From: a virus
Length of the DNA: 27,276 nucleotides
Strand: one strand, 5' to 3'
IMG/VR virus record: IMGVR_UViG_3300043436_003924
Location: 1 to 27,276 of that record
Shown piece after piece: positions 17,456 to 27,276 of this stretch. A program made the translations under genes and the position numbers. The notes below the pieces were generated by a model that saw only the letters and a list, made by a program, of their open reading frames with translations, did no database searches and was not told the DNA's origin. How positions within the stretch are numbered: the stretch's first letter is position 1; each line of letters starts with the position of its first letter.

Positions 17456-20400
17456 ATGGCACAACAAATAGTTAATATTGGCGTTGAAGGAAATGACGGT
17501 ACCGGAGACAGTATTCGCGAATCCTTTCGTAAAGTTAACGAAAATCTAAACGAACTTTACGCAGTATTTGGTCTAGGCGGTCAAATTAGTTTTACAACTC
17601 TAGACGATGTGCCACAGGAATATGTTGTAGGTCAAGACGAAAACAAAGTTTTACTTGTTAATAATGATGCATCGGGCATAAGTTTTTATTCATTTGTTTC
17701 TGACGCAGGAACTAATGATCCACTAGATCCAGCCAACACCATTGCGTTTTCTGTTGCAGACGGAAAACTAATGATTAGATCTGTTAATACTAAATTAAGT
17801 CAAGATCCAGCACCATTTACCATACAACCTCTAAAACTAGGTGCAGCAATTGCATATGACAACTTAACTCAGGCAGAGCTGTTGGATACCGCAGGAGTTA
17901 ACACACTTATTAATGAGTGGAATACTGTACACGGCGCAGGAAGTCCAATTTCAGCAGATAACTTGCTTGTAAGCAAAGGCTATACCGACGCAAACTATTT
18001 ACAACCTAGCGGTCCTATACGTGTTAGAGAAGAACCTACTAGTTATGCAGAATACACAAAAACTATTAGCAGTTTTACCAGTGGAAATGCAGTAATAGCC
18101 GATCACGGATTTAATAGTGGTATTAATGGTGTTGGGTTTTTATATAACAGCACTGCATCAAACGCAACTCCGTTATTAGAAAGTGTCAATGCAGGAAGTT
18201 TTGTTTCTGGAAGAACTTATGAAATTACAACAGTAGGAAATACCAACTGGTCGGCTATTGGAGCAACTACTTTTGAAGTAGGCGATAGATTTGTTGCAAC
18301 AGGAGTTGGATCGGGTTCGGGTGTTGCTGCGGCAGTTTATTTTATGAGATACGTTAATTCGAATCAATTAAGTTTTCATTACACTATTGCAGATGCAAAA
18401 TCTGGATCGAATAAAATTTCTGTTAGCGGAGGCACCGGGACACAAACTATAACTGATACCGGTATTAACGAATTATTTGAAGGATATTGGTTAGAGAATG
18501 AAGCTGTTCCAAGAAAAGCAATTGTTCGCCGCCAAGGTGACACAATGCAGGGGCCTTTGTATCTTGCAGATCACCCATATCCATTTAACGGTGTTGGAAC
18601 ACCTAATACCGAATTCGACTTACAAGCTGCAACTAAGTTGTACGTTGATTCTTCTTCTTTTGCAAGCATTATTAACTTATTTGTTGCTACATCCGGTACA
18701 GACATACAACCAAACACTCCCCCAGGTAAAACAGGAAGATCGTTTAGCTATGCATATAGAACAATTTCAGCAGCTTGTCAGAAAGCAGAGCGTCTACAAC
18801 AAGGAAGTGCTCCTGAACTAGGACCTTATGTACAGACTATAACTTACGGAAACGGTGCTACAAATGCAGATGTTAATAGTGTACCTGGATACAATACTGA
18901 TGTTGATCAAGATCTAGTAGTTTCTACAATTGACGCCCAAAAATTATCAATTATAAACACTGCAATAGCAGCAATAGAATCTCAATATCCTACCTTTGTG
19001 TTTGACGAAACTCTTTGGAGAACAGATTTAGAATATATTCTTGATTCTGTTAAATTAGACGTGCAAGCAAGTATATCTGGTGGAATCAAACACAACTACT
19101 TGTCAAGATATGCCGGATTAAGATATTTTAGAAATCCAACTTCGGAAGTAGCAGTTGATGTAAACGGACAATACGTACAAACAACATATGCTATTACCCA
19201 AATTCGTACTGCAACTGTTGCTGCGTTAGTAGCTGCATCTATACTCGAAAGTACTGAATGGAATGATGCCGTTAAAGACTTGTTTGATGATGTATTAGAT
19301 GTTATTAATCCTGATGTTAACGACCCTGCACTGGTTGAAAGTACAAATTACTATACATTTAGAATCAACAGCGGCCCAAGCAGCTATGTTGATCAAGCTA
19401 TCTCAACAAATCCTGATATTTTTCCAGGAAAACTAATAAGAGGCAAGAGCTCTGGTGCAATAGGTAGAATTGTTACATATACTAGAGGAGAAGATATTGT
19501 AGGAACTCCTTCGTATGACGAAGTAACTATGCAATTACTTGAGCCAGTTGAATTTGATCTAAGTGAAGAATTAGAATATGGTAATTTATCTAACATTCAA
19601 CAGGTTACAATTAACGTCGAAACTGGTATTTACGATGAACATTTGCCAATACGTGTGCCTGCTAACACATCTATTATCGGAGACGATTTTAGAAGAACAA
19701 TAGTTCGACCAGCAGCTGGCCCAAGCCAATCGCCATGGGTTGATATTTGGTTTTATAGAGATGCTGTTATTGACGGAAATACAACAGCATCAGGCGGCCT
19801 TGAGGGGAAATACGGAAGCGATAGCACATTAGTTGGTTATTATGGTCATCATTATCTAACAGATCCAAGCAACCCTGACAGTTTACCTAAAAATAACAAC
19901 GAACTAGATATGTTTATGATGAACGACGGAACTATCTTACGTAGTATAACATTCCAAAGACACGGAGGATTTGCTGTAGTTTTAGATCCAGAAGGACAAA
20001 TACTTACACGTTCGCCATTTATACAATCATGTTCAAGTTTTTCTAGAAGTAAAAATGCTAAAACATTTTCGGGTGGTGCATACATCGACGGCTATAGCGG
20101 AAACATGGCTGTTAGAGTAGTTGGAAAAAATGGAAACTTTGAAATAGACGTTGAAACTCCGGTATACACCGGTCTCGGAATTCGTAAACCAACACTACCA
20201 ACTAGTTTCTTTATCGATGGCGTACGATATCAAGTTAACGCAATTAAAGACTACGAACCTTCTGCATTAAGTGTTGACGGCTCAACAACTGTTGCAAAAA
20301 CTACTCTTTTATTAGACGAAACCAGCAACGGTGCACTTGGACTAACTACTTCAGTTGTAACAAACAGTCAACATTTTGATATTACACTATTAACCGGTGG

Positions 20401-23400
20401 TAATAAATCTGTACTTGCAAACGACTTTACTAACCTAAATGATCTAGGATATGCGGTTGTTGCAAATAATAATGCAACTACAGAACTTGTATCAGTCTTT
20501 ACATACTATTGTCATATAGGTTACTATGCACTAAATGGATCTCAAATTAGATCGTTAACTGGTAATAACAGTTATGGTACATATGGCCTAGTCGCCGAAG
20601 GAAGCGACCCTGACGAAAAAGCTTCGGCTGTTGTTCTAACTCAAGATCTTGGTCAACCTGTAAAAATATACAACGTTGACCAAATTGTTGAATTAAGTGG
20701 AACAAGCCTCGGTATTTCCGAGGGCAATACATTAACTCAAATACAAACTGCTGTTACTGTTACCGGTATTGTTGCATACATTGAAGAAGTAGGCGGAAAT
20801 ACACTTGCACATATGCAGACACTGGTAAATGGTTCATTCAATACTGTTGATTCTGTTACAACATATGGTATTCCAGTGTCGATAGATAATCTAGGATACA
20901 CGTCAAATCAAGATGATTTAACCCTCTTTGTTTTTGACTTAACAAACTATCCAATGAACGGGGCTGAAGTTGAAATACTACACTCAACTGGACTTTACTA
21001 TCCTTACGGAATTTCAACTGCCTCAGAAACAGACATCGAAGTGCCAGTCGCTTATTGTGATTCGACAAATACTGCAATAAGACGAAAAGTTTGGAGATTA
21101 GACTTATCCAGTGGGGTTTCTACTGGAGCAACTGGAATACAAGTTAATACTACATTTGGTACTTTTGGTAACTATAGAGACAAGCAAAACTTCTTACTTG
21201 GCGGATTACCTGCATCTCTAGCAACCAGACCTAGTACTGCATTGGTATTTGATGAACAGCCCGCTCAAACTTATAGAACTATTTCGTTTGATAATACTAT
21301 TGTTTCTGCTATCGCAACTCCAGCAGGTGTTAAAAGAATCGGTATTGATGCAAATTACGATGCCATAGATTTAACTGTTAATAATGATTATGCAGGCGAT
21401 GCAAATCTTGATGCTGGCGCCGGAACTATGGGTGCTAATGTCGGCGACACTATGATTGCTATAGAATTACTCGATGCTGTAGATGTAACTAGAGTCAACG
21501 GCGGTAACATGATATTTACTTGGGCCGGTGTAACTCATAGAATTACAGAATACGAAGTAGACTCAAGTGGTGCATACGGTGTAGTTAAGTTTGTTGATTT
21601 ATATAGCATTAATGATGCACACACAAGTGGACTTGCACTTAGAGCAGACAACACTATTGGTAGTACAAATTCTCTCAAAGCGGTATTACAATCAGACGAA
21701 ACTGCAACTCTTACCGTAAATATCTCTACATGCCGTGCGACAGGACACGACTTCTTATATATCGGTACTGGTGGATATAACAGCAGTAACTATCCAAACA
21801 GAATATACGGTGATCCTGCTACTGACTGGGTTACAGACGAAGAAGCAGTGGACGAAAACGGTACTAGCAGTAAAGCACAGGTTCAAGAAAGATTGAGAGG
21901 TCGTTGTTTCTTCTCAAGTACTGACCAGGACGGATTCTTCCGAGTAGGACGTTTCTTTACTGTTGACCAAGGCACTGGATCTGTTACTTTTAACGCTTCT
22001 TTAGTGTTAACTAATATCGATGGGATTGGATTTAAAACTGGGGTTCGTGTTACTGAGTTTTCACCAGATGATAGCTTTACAGATGCAAAAGGCAATGCTG
22101 TTCCAACAGAAACTGCTACAGAAGGGTATATAAATAGACGTCTTGGGTGGAACCGTAACGGTACAAATCTATCGCCGGGAGATTTAATTGGACCCGGCGC
22201 CGTTCGACTTGACGGCGGAAACAGTTTAACTGGTGACTTAAACATGGGTTCCAACAAGATTACAAACGTTGCAACCCCAACAAACGGAACGGATGCAGTT
22301 AATAAAGACTATGTTGATGCAAATAACGAATTAAGTGAACTAGAGGATGTTGCAATTGCTACACCAGCAGAAGGCCAAGTGCTTGCATATGTAGCAGGTG
22401 CAACTAACAAGTGGGTTAACGTACCTTTTGACACTAGTTCTGCTACTACTGACATTACATTTAGTTACGCATCCGGCGAATTAAGAGCTGCTATTGCATC
22501 AGAAGTAATTATGGATGCAGATGTTAATCTAAATGCTGCTATTCAACAACGTAAACTAAGCATGAATGCTGCAACTACTAGAGCAAATGCTACAGGTATT
22601 ACACAAGCTGACCTAGGACTTGCAAGTTTTAACAGCAGTGTATTTACATCAACAAACGGATGGGTTACTGTCGGCACTAGTGGTATTACAAACACAATGC
22701 TAGCTGGCTCAATTGCTAATAACAAACTTTCTAACAGTTCTATAACGTTTGGAGATGGAACTACAACTAGTGCGATATCGTTAGGTGGAAGCTTAACAGT
22801 TCAAGGTACTGCAAACGAAGTAGAAGTTGCATATAGTGCAGGAACATTTACTGTAGGTTTACCAACTACTATTACAGCGACCTTAAGTGGTAATGCTTCA
22901 AGTGCTACAGTTGCAACTACAACCACTATCACAGCAAAAAACACTGACGCTGCACCTAACTTTATCACTTTTGTCGCTAGTCAATCGGGTAACTTGTCGG
23001 CATTTACTGATAGCGGTTTAACTTGGACACCTACTACTAATACCCTCGGATTTACATCCGGTTTAATTACCGGTCTGAACAAAGCTACATTTGCAGGCGC
23101 CACAACTGTAAACGAAATTATAGTACCTACAAACTTAGCCGATGCGCTAACTATACGAGATAACGCAGGCACACCGGTTGATATATTAGATATAACAACC
23201 ACAACTGGCGCACCGACGTTTAATGTTAAAACAAACATGACCATTACCGGTAATATTTTACCAAATGCAAACAGTCCAACTGATAGCGGACGTATGCTAG
23301 GAGGTAGTGGAAACCGTTGGAACACTGTTTATGCAACTACCTTTAACGGTACTGCTACCGAAGCATTATACGCCGACTTGGCAGAAAACTATTTGGGTGA

Positions 23401-23749
23401 CAGCAAGTATGAGCCAGGCACTGTGCTAATATTTGGTGGCGAGCAAGAAGTTACTATTACAAGTACAAAAGGCGACCGACGTGTTGCTGGTGTAGTAACT
23501 ACAAATCCAGCACACTTGATGAACAGTGCATTAGAAGGCGATCATGTTGTAGGAATTGCACTGCAAGGTAGAGTGCCTTGTAAAGTTCTCGGACGTGTAC
23601 AAAAAGGTGACTTGGTTGTAAGTAGTGCAATACCCGGTTATGGTATTGTCGACAACGATCCAAAAGTTGGAACTGTAATAGGTAAAGCAGTTTCTAATAA
23701 AACAGACGACGGTAAAGGCATCGTTGAAGTAGTAGTAGGAAGAGTATAA
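17456..23749 (+). CDS. giant tail fibre / adhesin (2097 aa)
   Basis: A very long virion fibre. The N-terminal module (1-40, NIGVEGNDGTGDSIRESFRK...NENLNELY) is shared with the next two genes and is probably a baseplate or capsid anchor. Residues about 405-780 look like a right-handed beta-helix (YRTISAACQKA, then VETGIYDEHLPIRVPANTSIIGDD). The middle is Ser/Thr/Gly-rich beta repeats. Near 1591 the typical fibre motif LTGDLNMGSNKITNVATPT...DAVNKDYVDA occurs. The C-terminal block (about 1970-2097, YADLAENYLGDSKYEPGTVLIFGG ... VVVGRV) matches the terminal domain common in T4-like marine phage fibres. GGAG ribosome site 8 nt before ATG. It overlaps the next gene by 1 nt. Confidence 0.85.
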   Translation: MAQQIVNIGVEGNDGTGDSIRESFRKVNENLNELYAVFGLGGQISFTTLDDVPQEYVVGQDENKVLLVNNDASGISFYSFVSDAGTNDPLDPANTIAFSVADGKLMIRSVNTKLSQDPAPFTIQPLKLGAAIAYDNLTQAELLDTAGVNTLINEWNTVHGAGSPISADNLLVSKGYTDANYLQPSGPIRVREEPTSYAEYTKTISSFTSGNAVIADHGFNSGINGVGFLYNSTASNATPLLESVNAGSFVSGRTYEITTVGNTNWSAIGATTFEVGDRFVATGVGSGSGVAAAVYFMRYVNSNQLSFHYTIADAKSGSNKISVSGGTGTQTITDTGINELFEGYWLENEAVPRKAIVRRQGDTMQGPLYLADHPYPFNGVGTPNTEFDLQAATKLYVDSSSFASIINLFVATSGTDIQPNTPPGKTGRSFSYAYRTISAACQKAERLQQGSAPELGPYVQTITYGNGATNADVNSVPGYNTDVDQDLVVSTIDAQKLSIINTAIAAIESQYPTFVFDETLWRTDLEYILDSVKLDVQASISGGIKHNYLSRYAGLRYFRNPTSEVAVDVNGQYVQTTYAITQIRTATVAALVAASILESTEWNDAVKDLFDDVLDVINPDVNDPALVESTNYYTFRINSGPSSYVDQAISTNPDIFPGKLIRGKSSGAIGRIVTYTRGEDIVGTPSYDEVTMQLLEPVEFDLSEELEYGNLSNIQQVTINVETGIYDEHLPIRVPANTSIIGDDFRRTIVRPAAGPSQSPWVDIWFYRDAVIDGNTTASGGLEGKYGSDSTLVGYYGHHYLTDPSNPDSLPKNNNELDMFMMNDGTILRSITFQRHGGFAVVLDPEGQILTRSPFIQSCSSFSRSKNAKTFSGGAYIDGYSGNMAVRVVGKNGNFEIDVETPVYTGLGIRKPTLPTSFFIDGVRYQVNAIKDYEPSALSVDGSTTVAKTTLLLDETSNGALGLTTSVVTNSQHFDITLLTGGNKSVLANDFTNLNDLGYAVVANNNATTELVSVFTYYCHIGYYALNGSQIRSLTGNNSYGTYGLVAEGSDPDEKASAVVLTQDLGQPVKIYNVDQIVELSGTSLGISEGNTLTQIQTAVTVTGIVAYIEEVGGNTLAHMQTLVNGSFNTVDSVTTYGIPVSIDNLGYTSNQDDLTLFVFDLTNYPMNGAEVEILHSTGLYYPYGISTASETDIEVPVAYCDSTNTAIRRKVWRLDLSSGVSTGATGIQVNTTFGTFGNYRDKQNFLLGGLPASLATRPSTALVFDEQPAQTYRTISFDNTIVSAIATPAGVKRIGIDANYDAIDLTVNNDYAGDANLDAGAGTMGANVGDTMIAIELLDAVDVTRVNGGNMIFTWAGVTHRITEYEVDSSGAYGVVKFVDLYSINDAHTSGLALRADNTIGSTNSLKAVLQSDETATLTVNISTCRATGHDFLYIGTGGYNSSNYPNRIYGDPATDWVTDEEAVDENGTSSKAQVQERLRGRCFFSSTDQDGFFRVGRFFTVDQGTGSVTFNASLVLTNIDGIGFKTGVRVTEFSPDDSFTDAKGNAVPTETATEGYINRRLGWNRNGTNLSPGDLIGPGAVRLDGGNSLTGDLNMGSNKITNVATPTNGTDAVNKDYVDANNELSELEDVAIATPAEGQVLAYVAGATNKWVNVPFDTSSATTDITFSYASGELRAAIASEVIMDADVNLNAAIQQRKLSMNAATTRANATGITQADLGLASFNSSVFTSTNGWVTVGTSGITNTMLAGSIANNKLSNSSITFGDGTTTSAISLGGSLTVQGTANEVEVAYSAGTFTVGLPTTITATLSGNASSATVATTTTITAKNTDAAPNFITFVASQSGNLSAFTDSGLTWTPTTNTLGFTSGLITGLNKATFAGATTVNEIIVPTNLADALTIRDNAGTPVDILDITTTTGAPTFNVKTNMTITGNILPNANSPTDSGRMLGGSGNRWNTVYATTFNGTATEALYADLAENYLGDSKYEPGTVLIFGGEQEVTITSTKGDRRVAGVVTTNPAHLMNSALEGDHVVGIALQGRVPCKVLGRVQKGDLVVSSAIPGYGIVDNDPKVGTVIGKAVSNKTDDGKGIVEVVVGRV

Positions 23750-24000
23750 TGGCAAAACAAACTATTAACATAGGAACTAGTGCAAACAAGGGCGACGGAG
23801 ATCCTTTACGTACTGCATTTACTAAAATAAATCAAAACTTTACCGAAGTTTACCTCGGTCCTGTGGTGTATACACAGACCCAAGTAGATAGTTTAACTCC
23901 TCAGTTTGGAATGTTGATTTATAACTCAACTACAGGAAAGTTTCAGGGCTATGCAGCAGATACTGGCGACAGTACAGCAGGCTGGGTTGATTTACACTAA
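23749..24000 (+). CDS. short fibre-module protein (83 aa)
   Basis: It starts within the stop of the giant fibre (TAATG). Residues 1-38 (QTINIGTSANKGDGDPLRTAF...INQNFTEVYLG) repeat the fibre N-terminal module. The rest (PQFGMLIYNSTTGKFQGYAADTGDSTAGWVDLH) resembles the short domain found at the ends of phage adhesins. It could be an accessory tip or adaptor that docks at the same site. Ribosome-site-like AGGAAGAG upstream. Confidence 0.75.
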   Translation: MAKQTINIGTSANKGDGDPLRTAFTKINQNFTEVYLGPVVYTQTQVDSLTPQFGMLIYNSTTGKFQGYAADTGDSTAGWVDLH

Positions 24001-24022
24001 ATATATAAAACGGAGATAATAA

Positions 24023-24718
24023 ATGGCAATCAACCCGATTAATGTAGGTAATGCAGCAAACGATGGTACTGGTGACGACCTTCGCGAAGCATTTATCAAA
24101 ATAAATCAGAATTTTCAACTACTAGATGGTATTGCAGAACAAGTTGGTAGCAACTTAGGATCGTCGGGCGCAGAAGTTTATTCGACTACAACCAATAATA
24201 CACTTTACTTTAGAAGACTTGTTGCAGGCACTAACATACAACTAACTCAGTTAGCCAATACCATTGTTGTTGATAATACTATGCCAGAGAGTCGTTTTAC
24301 AATAGTTACAAACTCTGGAAGCATGGTTTCAGGTGCCGGTATTAACTATAATATTTTAGGTGCCGATGCTATTACTGTATCAGCAAACGAAAATACAAAA
24401 ACTATTACAATTACAGGAAGTTTGTTACAAGATACTACTCCGGAGCTCGGTGGAAACTTAGTAGGCAATAATAGAAATATTACTGGTATTAACGCACTAA
24501 CTGCTACAACTGTTAATGCAACTAACTTACTAACAACTAATATCGGCGGAGTTAATTATCAAAACAGACTCGGAAGATATATTACTAGCTTTGATTTAGG
24601 TGAGCTAGATCAACCGGTTGAAAGTATATTAGATTGGGTAATATTGCAAACTGGAATAGATTTTGGTACAATTGCGACACCATCAGTCGGGGATGTTGAC
24701 TTTGGCAGCATTGTATAA
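24023..24718 (+). CDS. fibre-module virion protein (231 aa)
   Basis: CGGAG precedes ATG 24023. The N-terminal 36 residues (INPINVGNAANDGTGDDLREAF...INQNF) are the third copy of the shared module. The rest is beta-rich repeats (TTPELGGNLVGNNRNITGINALTATTVNATNL), typical of phage short tail fibres. It ends with an acidic Asp/Gly segment (DVDFGSIV). Part of the same late transcription unit. Confidence 0.8.
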   Translation: MAINPINVGNAANDGTGDDLREAFIKINQNFQLLDGIAEQVGSNLGSSGAEVYSTTTNNTLYFRRLVAGTNIQLTQLANTIVVDNTMPESRFTIVTNSGSMVSGAGINYNILGADAITVSANENTKTITITGSLLQDTTPELGGNLVGNNRNITGINALTATTVNATNLLTTNIGGVNYQNRLGRYITSFDLGELDQPVESILDWVILQTGIDFGTIATPSVGDVDFGSIV

Positions 24719-24727
24719 GGAGATAAT

Positions 24728-27276
24728 ATGTTACCACAATGGACTGCGCCAACTAATACAATACTTGCTAGAATTCCAGAAAATGCAATAGTTTATCTAC
24801 CCCTTCCATTAGACTCTACAGTAAGTGCAAATACTTCGATAATTTCAGGATCCTTGCCTCAAGGATTAACATTAGCGAATAACATAATTACAGGGTCTCC
24901 GTTTCCTGTAAACGAAGTAACAGTACGTACATTTGTTGTAAGAGCATCAAACGCCGCTGGCGTATTAGATAGAACTTTTTCTATATACATTGAAAATTAT
25001 CCTACATGGACTGCGGATAACAATTATAATTTTGGAACATTTGAAGAAAGAAATACAATTGATATACCGTTGCCTGTTTCTAATGTACAAAGTCTAAGTA
25101 CTTTGGTTATAAGTGGATCTTTGCCACCGGGCTTAAGACTATTTCAAAATAGAATCAAAGGTACTATTTTAGAAGTTGCTCGAGATACAACATTTACTTT
25201 TGTAATTAGAGCGGATCTCGGTGGTGCAGTGTTAGATAGAACTTTTACTATGACTGTACAAGGCCCCGACAATCCGCAATGGATTACCGATGAAGGAAGA
25301 CTGCCTGTAGGATCTAACGAATCATTTTTTATTCTTGATAACAGTTTAATAAATTATCAATTGTTAGCCAGCGATACCGACTTGCCAGCCGGAGATTCTT
25401 TACAATACTATATTGCTGAAGGCGAAGGCGAGTTGCCCCCTGGTATTAAGTTAACTACAGATGGCCGTATAACCGGTATAGTTGATCCTATATTAGCATT
25501 AGATATAAACGCTTCCACTGGCGGATACGATGTAGGACAATATGGATTGTTTCCTTTTGATTTTGGAATAGTTAGTGGAAGCGGTCTTGACACTTATTAT
25601 TATGATACTAAGGTTTATGACTATAGTGTTCCAACCAGAGCTCCTAAAAAATTAAATAGAACTTACGAATTTATAGTAACTGTAGCAGACAATGTTTCAT
25701 TTGCAAAAAGAAAGTTTTCTATATACGTAGTTAGCGATGACTTCTTAAGAGCAGATAATACTATAATGAAAGCAGCAGATGGAGTATTTACGTCTGATAA
25801 TACATATTCAAGAGTTCCATTATGGTTAACTCCGTCCGATTTAGGAATTAAACGTGCAAATAATTATATTACAATTTATTTAGATGTTTTAGATACCTAT
25901 ACGTTAGAAGGCGATATAATCTTTTTCCAAGAGCCAGTGAACCCCGGAGTTTACAAATTAAAATCTACAGGAGAAACAATAGAAAACGGTAACTATGAAA
26001 TTGGCGGCGTTCTTCCATACTTTCCTAAAGCTAACTATCAAACAACTAGCATATTAGATTTTGATGTTATATTTCCTGAGTCAGAAAGTAAGTTTCCGCC
26101 GGGTGTAACTTTAGATTCCGAAACTGGAGAAGTAGCCGGTATTGTTCCATACCAACCAGCAGTTACAAAAGATTATAGATTTACAATTAGAGCCGATCGC
26201 TTTGATATAGGCGAGGGTCTTGTAAAAGTTTATGGAACATATAACGCCGAAGTACTTAGTGGAAATACTAGAATTAGAATAGCAAAACTTCCAAGAGGCA
26301 CGCAGGACGGAATTGATGATTTACAATCATTAATTGGAAGAGAACTGCCTATTGAGCAACGTTATTACACAGTTAAAAACGTTTTTGGTGATAACGAATT
26401 TTGGGACGAAATAGAAATTTCTTCTCCGTTGGAACCAACACCTGTAGCTACGCCAATCACAGTTAAAAAATCTGCTACAACTAGTCAGGACTATATTTTT
26501 GTAAACACCATGCTAGATAGGGATAAAAAGTTTTATATAGGAAAACAACTAAGATATTCTGACTTGGAATATTATCCAATTACTTCGATATATCCTTATA
26601 TAGAATACAAAGTGTATCTCGACGACAGTACAGTTGGGATAGAATTGGTTACAAGTATAACCGGTCCAGTAATTGGAACTATAGACGAAACACTTGAATC
26701 CTTTTTAGGGTCCGCAGAACATCCGGCATATGTGTCAAGCGTTTCAAATATTCACGGAGTTGTTGAATTAACATTGGTATTACCTGCTACAGCAGAAAAT
26801 AGAAATACTAATTTTATTAAGAGCTTGTTCCATACCGCTGATAGTTCACCTATAATTCTTAGTGAAATAGATAATTATGACAGAATACAACTAGATATTG
26901 CTCTTGCTAGAACATATTCTACAAGCAGTCAAATAAGTTTTGGAACTTACACTGGCGGATTTTTTACTATTACATTTCCTAGAGCAGAAGTTGAAGTTGC
27001 TTCAAAGAAAAAAACATTTACTATTAAGTTACTAGGCGAAGTTGATAGTACTATTAATTGGATTACTGAACCTGATTTAGGAACACTTAACGCTAATAGA
27101 ATAAGTACCCTTTTTGTTAAAGCTGAAACTAGTGTACCCAACGCTGTATTAATATATAATTTAGTATCGGGTAAACTTCCGTATGGGTTAACATTGAAAA
27201 ACGATGGCGAAATTATAGGAAAAGTTCCAATAAATGGAACAGCAACATCGCCCGGATTAACTTTCTTTGACTCGGG
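24728..27276 (+). CDS. giant virion protein with putative-Ig (He_PIG-like) repeats; 5' part, runs off the window
   Basis: AAGGAG (24718-24723) precedes ATG 24728. The frame stays open to the last base (849 codons shown). Repeated LPPG-x-L/I-x-L...G-x-I-x-G signatures (GSLPQGLTL near residue 43, SGSLPPGLRL near 130, GELPPGIKLTTDGRITG near 235, KFPPGVTLDSETGEVAG near 456, KLPYGLTLKNDGEIIGK near 815) mark putative-Ig/He_PIG-like beta-sandwich domains, common in phage surface and baseplate proteins that bind carbohydrate. No signal peptide. It is probably a baseplate or fibre component. The C-terminus is not in the window. Confidence 0.85.
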   Translation, partial: MLPQWTAPTNTILARIPENAIVYLPLPLDSTVSANTSIISGSLPQGLTLANNIITGSPFPVNEVTVRTFVVRASNAAGVLDRTFSIYIENYPTWTADNNYNFGTFEERNTIDIPLPVSNVQSLSTLVISGSLPPGLRLFQNRIKGTILEVARDTTFTFVIRADLGGAVLDRTFTMTVQGPDNPQWITDEGRLPVGSNESFFILDNSLINYQLLASDTDLPAGDSLQYYIAEGEGELPPGIKLTTDGRITGIVDPILALDINASTGGYDVGQYGLFPFDFGIVSGSGLDTYYYDTKVYDYSVPTRAPKKLNRTYEFIVTVADNVSFAKRKFSIYVVSDDFLRADNTIMKAADGVFTSDNTYSRVPLWLTPSDLGIKRANNYITIYLDVLDTYTLEGDIIFFQEPVNPGVYKLKSTGETIENGNYEIGGVLPYFPKANYQTTSILDFDVIFPESESKFPPGVTLDSETGEVAGIVPYQPAVTKDYRFTIRADRFDIGEGLVKVYGTYNAEVLSGNTRIRIAKLPRGTQDGIDDLQSLIGRELPIEQRYYTVKNVFGDNEFWDEIEISSPLEPTPVATPITVKKSATTSQDYIFVNTMLDRDKKFYIGKQLRYSDLEYYPITSIYPYIEYKVYLDDSTVGIELVTSITGPVIGTIDETLESFLGSAEHPAYVSSVSNIHGVVELTLVLPATAENRNTNFIKSLFHTADSSPIILSEIDNYDRIQLDIALARTYSTSSQISFGTYTGGFFTITFPRAEVEVASKKKTFTIKLLGEVDSTINWITEPDLGTLNANRISTLFVKAETSVPNAVLIYNLVSGKLPYGLTLKNDGEIIGKVPINGTATSPGLTFFDS

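Noticed and set aside
17444-17456. TTTAAATA directly before the giant fibre ATG as a late promoter.
   Set aside because: It abuts the ATG with no spacing, so the start would fall inside the gene. A GGAG ribosome site shows that the fibre is translated from the upstream Fe-S carrier transcript.

Overview
The window looks like part of the genome of a large, AT-rich, T4-like tailed phage (myovirus), probably marine. Evidence: about 20 tRNA or tRNA-like genes, almost all with encoded CCA; TATAAATA-type late promoters; an ATP-dependent DNA ligase; UV-damage endonuclease; a set of host-derived metabolic genes (ClpP, QueD-like, A-type Fe-S carrier, fatty-acid desaturase); and a block of very long virion fibre genes. 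The host cannot be named from sequence alone. An AT-rich marine proteobacterium is my inference.

Region 1 (1-9275) is an RNA-rich segment. It opens with a sigma70-like promoter and an rRNA-type boxA leader, followed by a structured non-coding RNA of about 400 nt. A long array follows in which tRNA genes alternate with small CDSs whose stop codons lie 1-11 nt from, or inside, the next tRNA. Between tRNAs are several compact, highly foldable, ORF-free RNAs (777-905, 1000-1092, 2877-3042, 8760-8806, 8896-9058). A second copy of the promoter and boxA leader (32 identical bases) sits at 6681-6745 and drives about 1.3 kb of ORF-free, hairpin-dense sequence with a CCA-less tRNA-like domain embedded in it. 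This has the hallmarks of the giant ornate phage RNAs (GOLLD/ROOL type), although membership must be tested. The array ends with two tRNA-Leu genes and a strong intrinsic terminator.

Region 2 (9279-13421) has the look of early/middle genes with clear sigma70 promoters: DNA ligase, three small unknown proteins in an overlapping operon, a 396-residue unknown protein, and ClpP protease.

Region 3 (13450-17442) holds small late or accessory genes: a two-helix membrane protein, QueD-like enzyme, glycosyltransferase-like protein, UV endonuclease, a coiled-coil protein, a minus-strand zinc-ribbon protein and an IscA/HesB-type Fe-S carrier. Many genes here and in Region 1 have a T4-like late promoter ending only 4-5 nt before the ATG, which predicts leaderless late mRNAs.

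Region 4 (17456-27276) is the virion adhesin block: a 2097-residue fibre, two shorter proteins sharing its N-terminal module, and an open-ended giant protein with putative-Ig (He_PIG-like) repeats running off the window.

The coherent picture is a phage that reshapes host translation (tRNAs, structured RNAs under rRNA-like antitermination) and metabolism (lipid desaturation, Fe-S assembly, protease, pterin/queuosine chemistry) before building virions. The most unusual content is the RNA: duplicated boxA leaders, a putative giant RNA containing a tRNA mimic, a potentially bistable leader RNA, and several tRNAs with odd anticodon loops.
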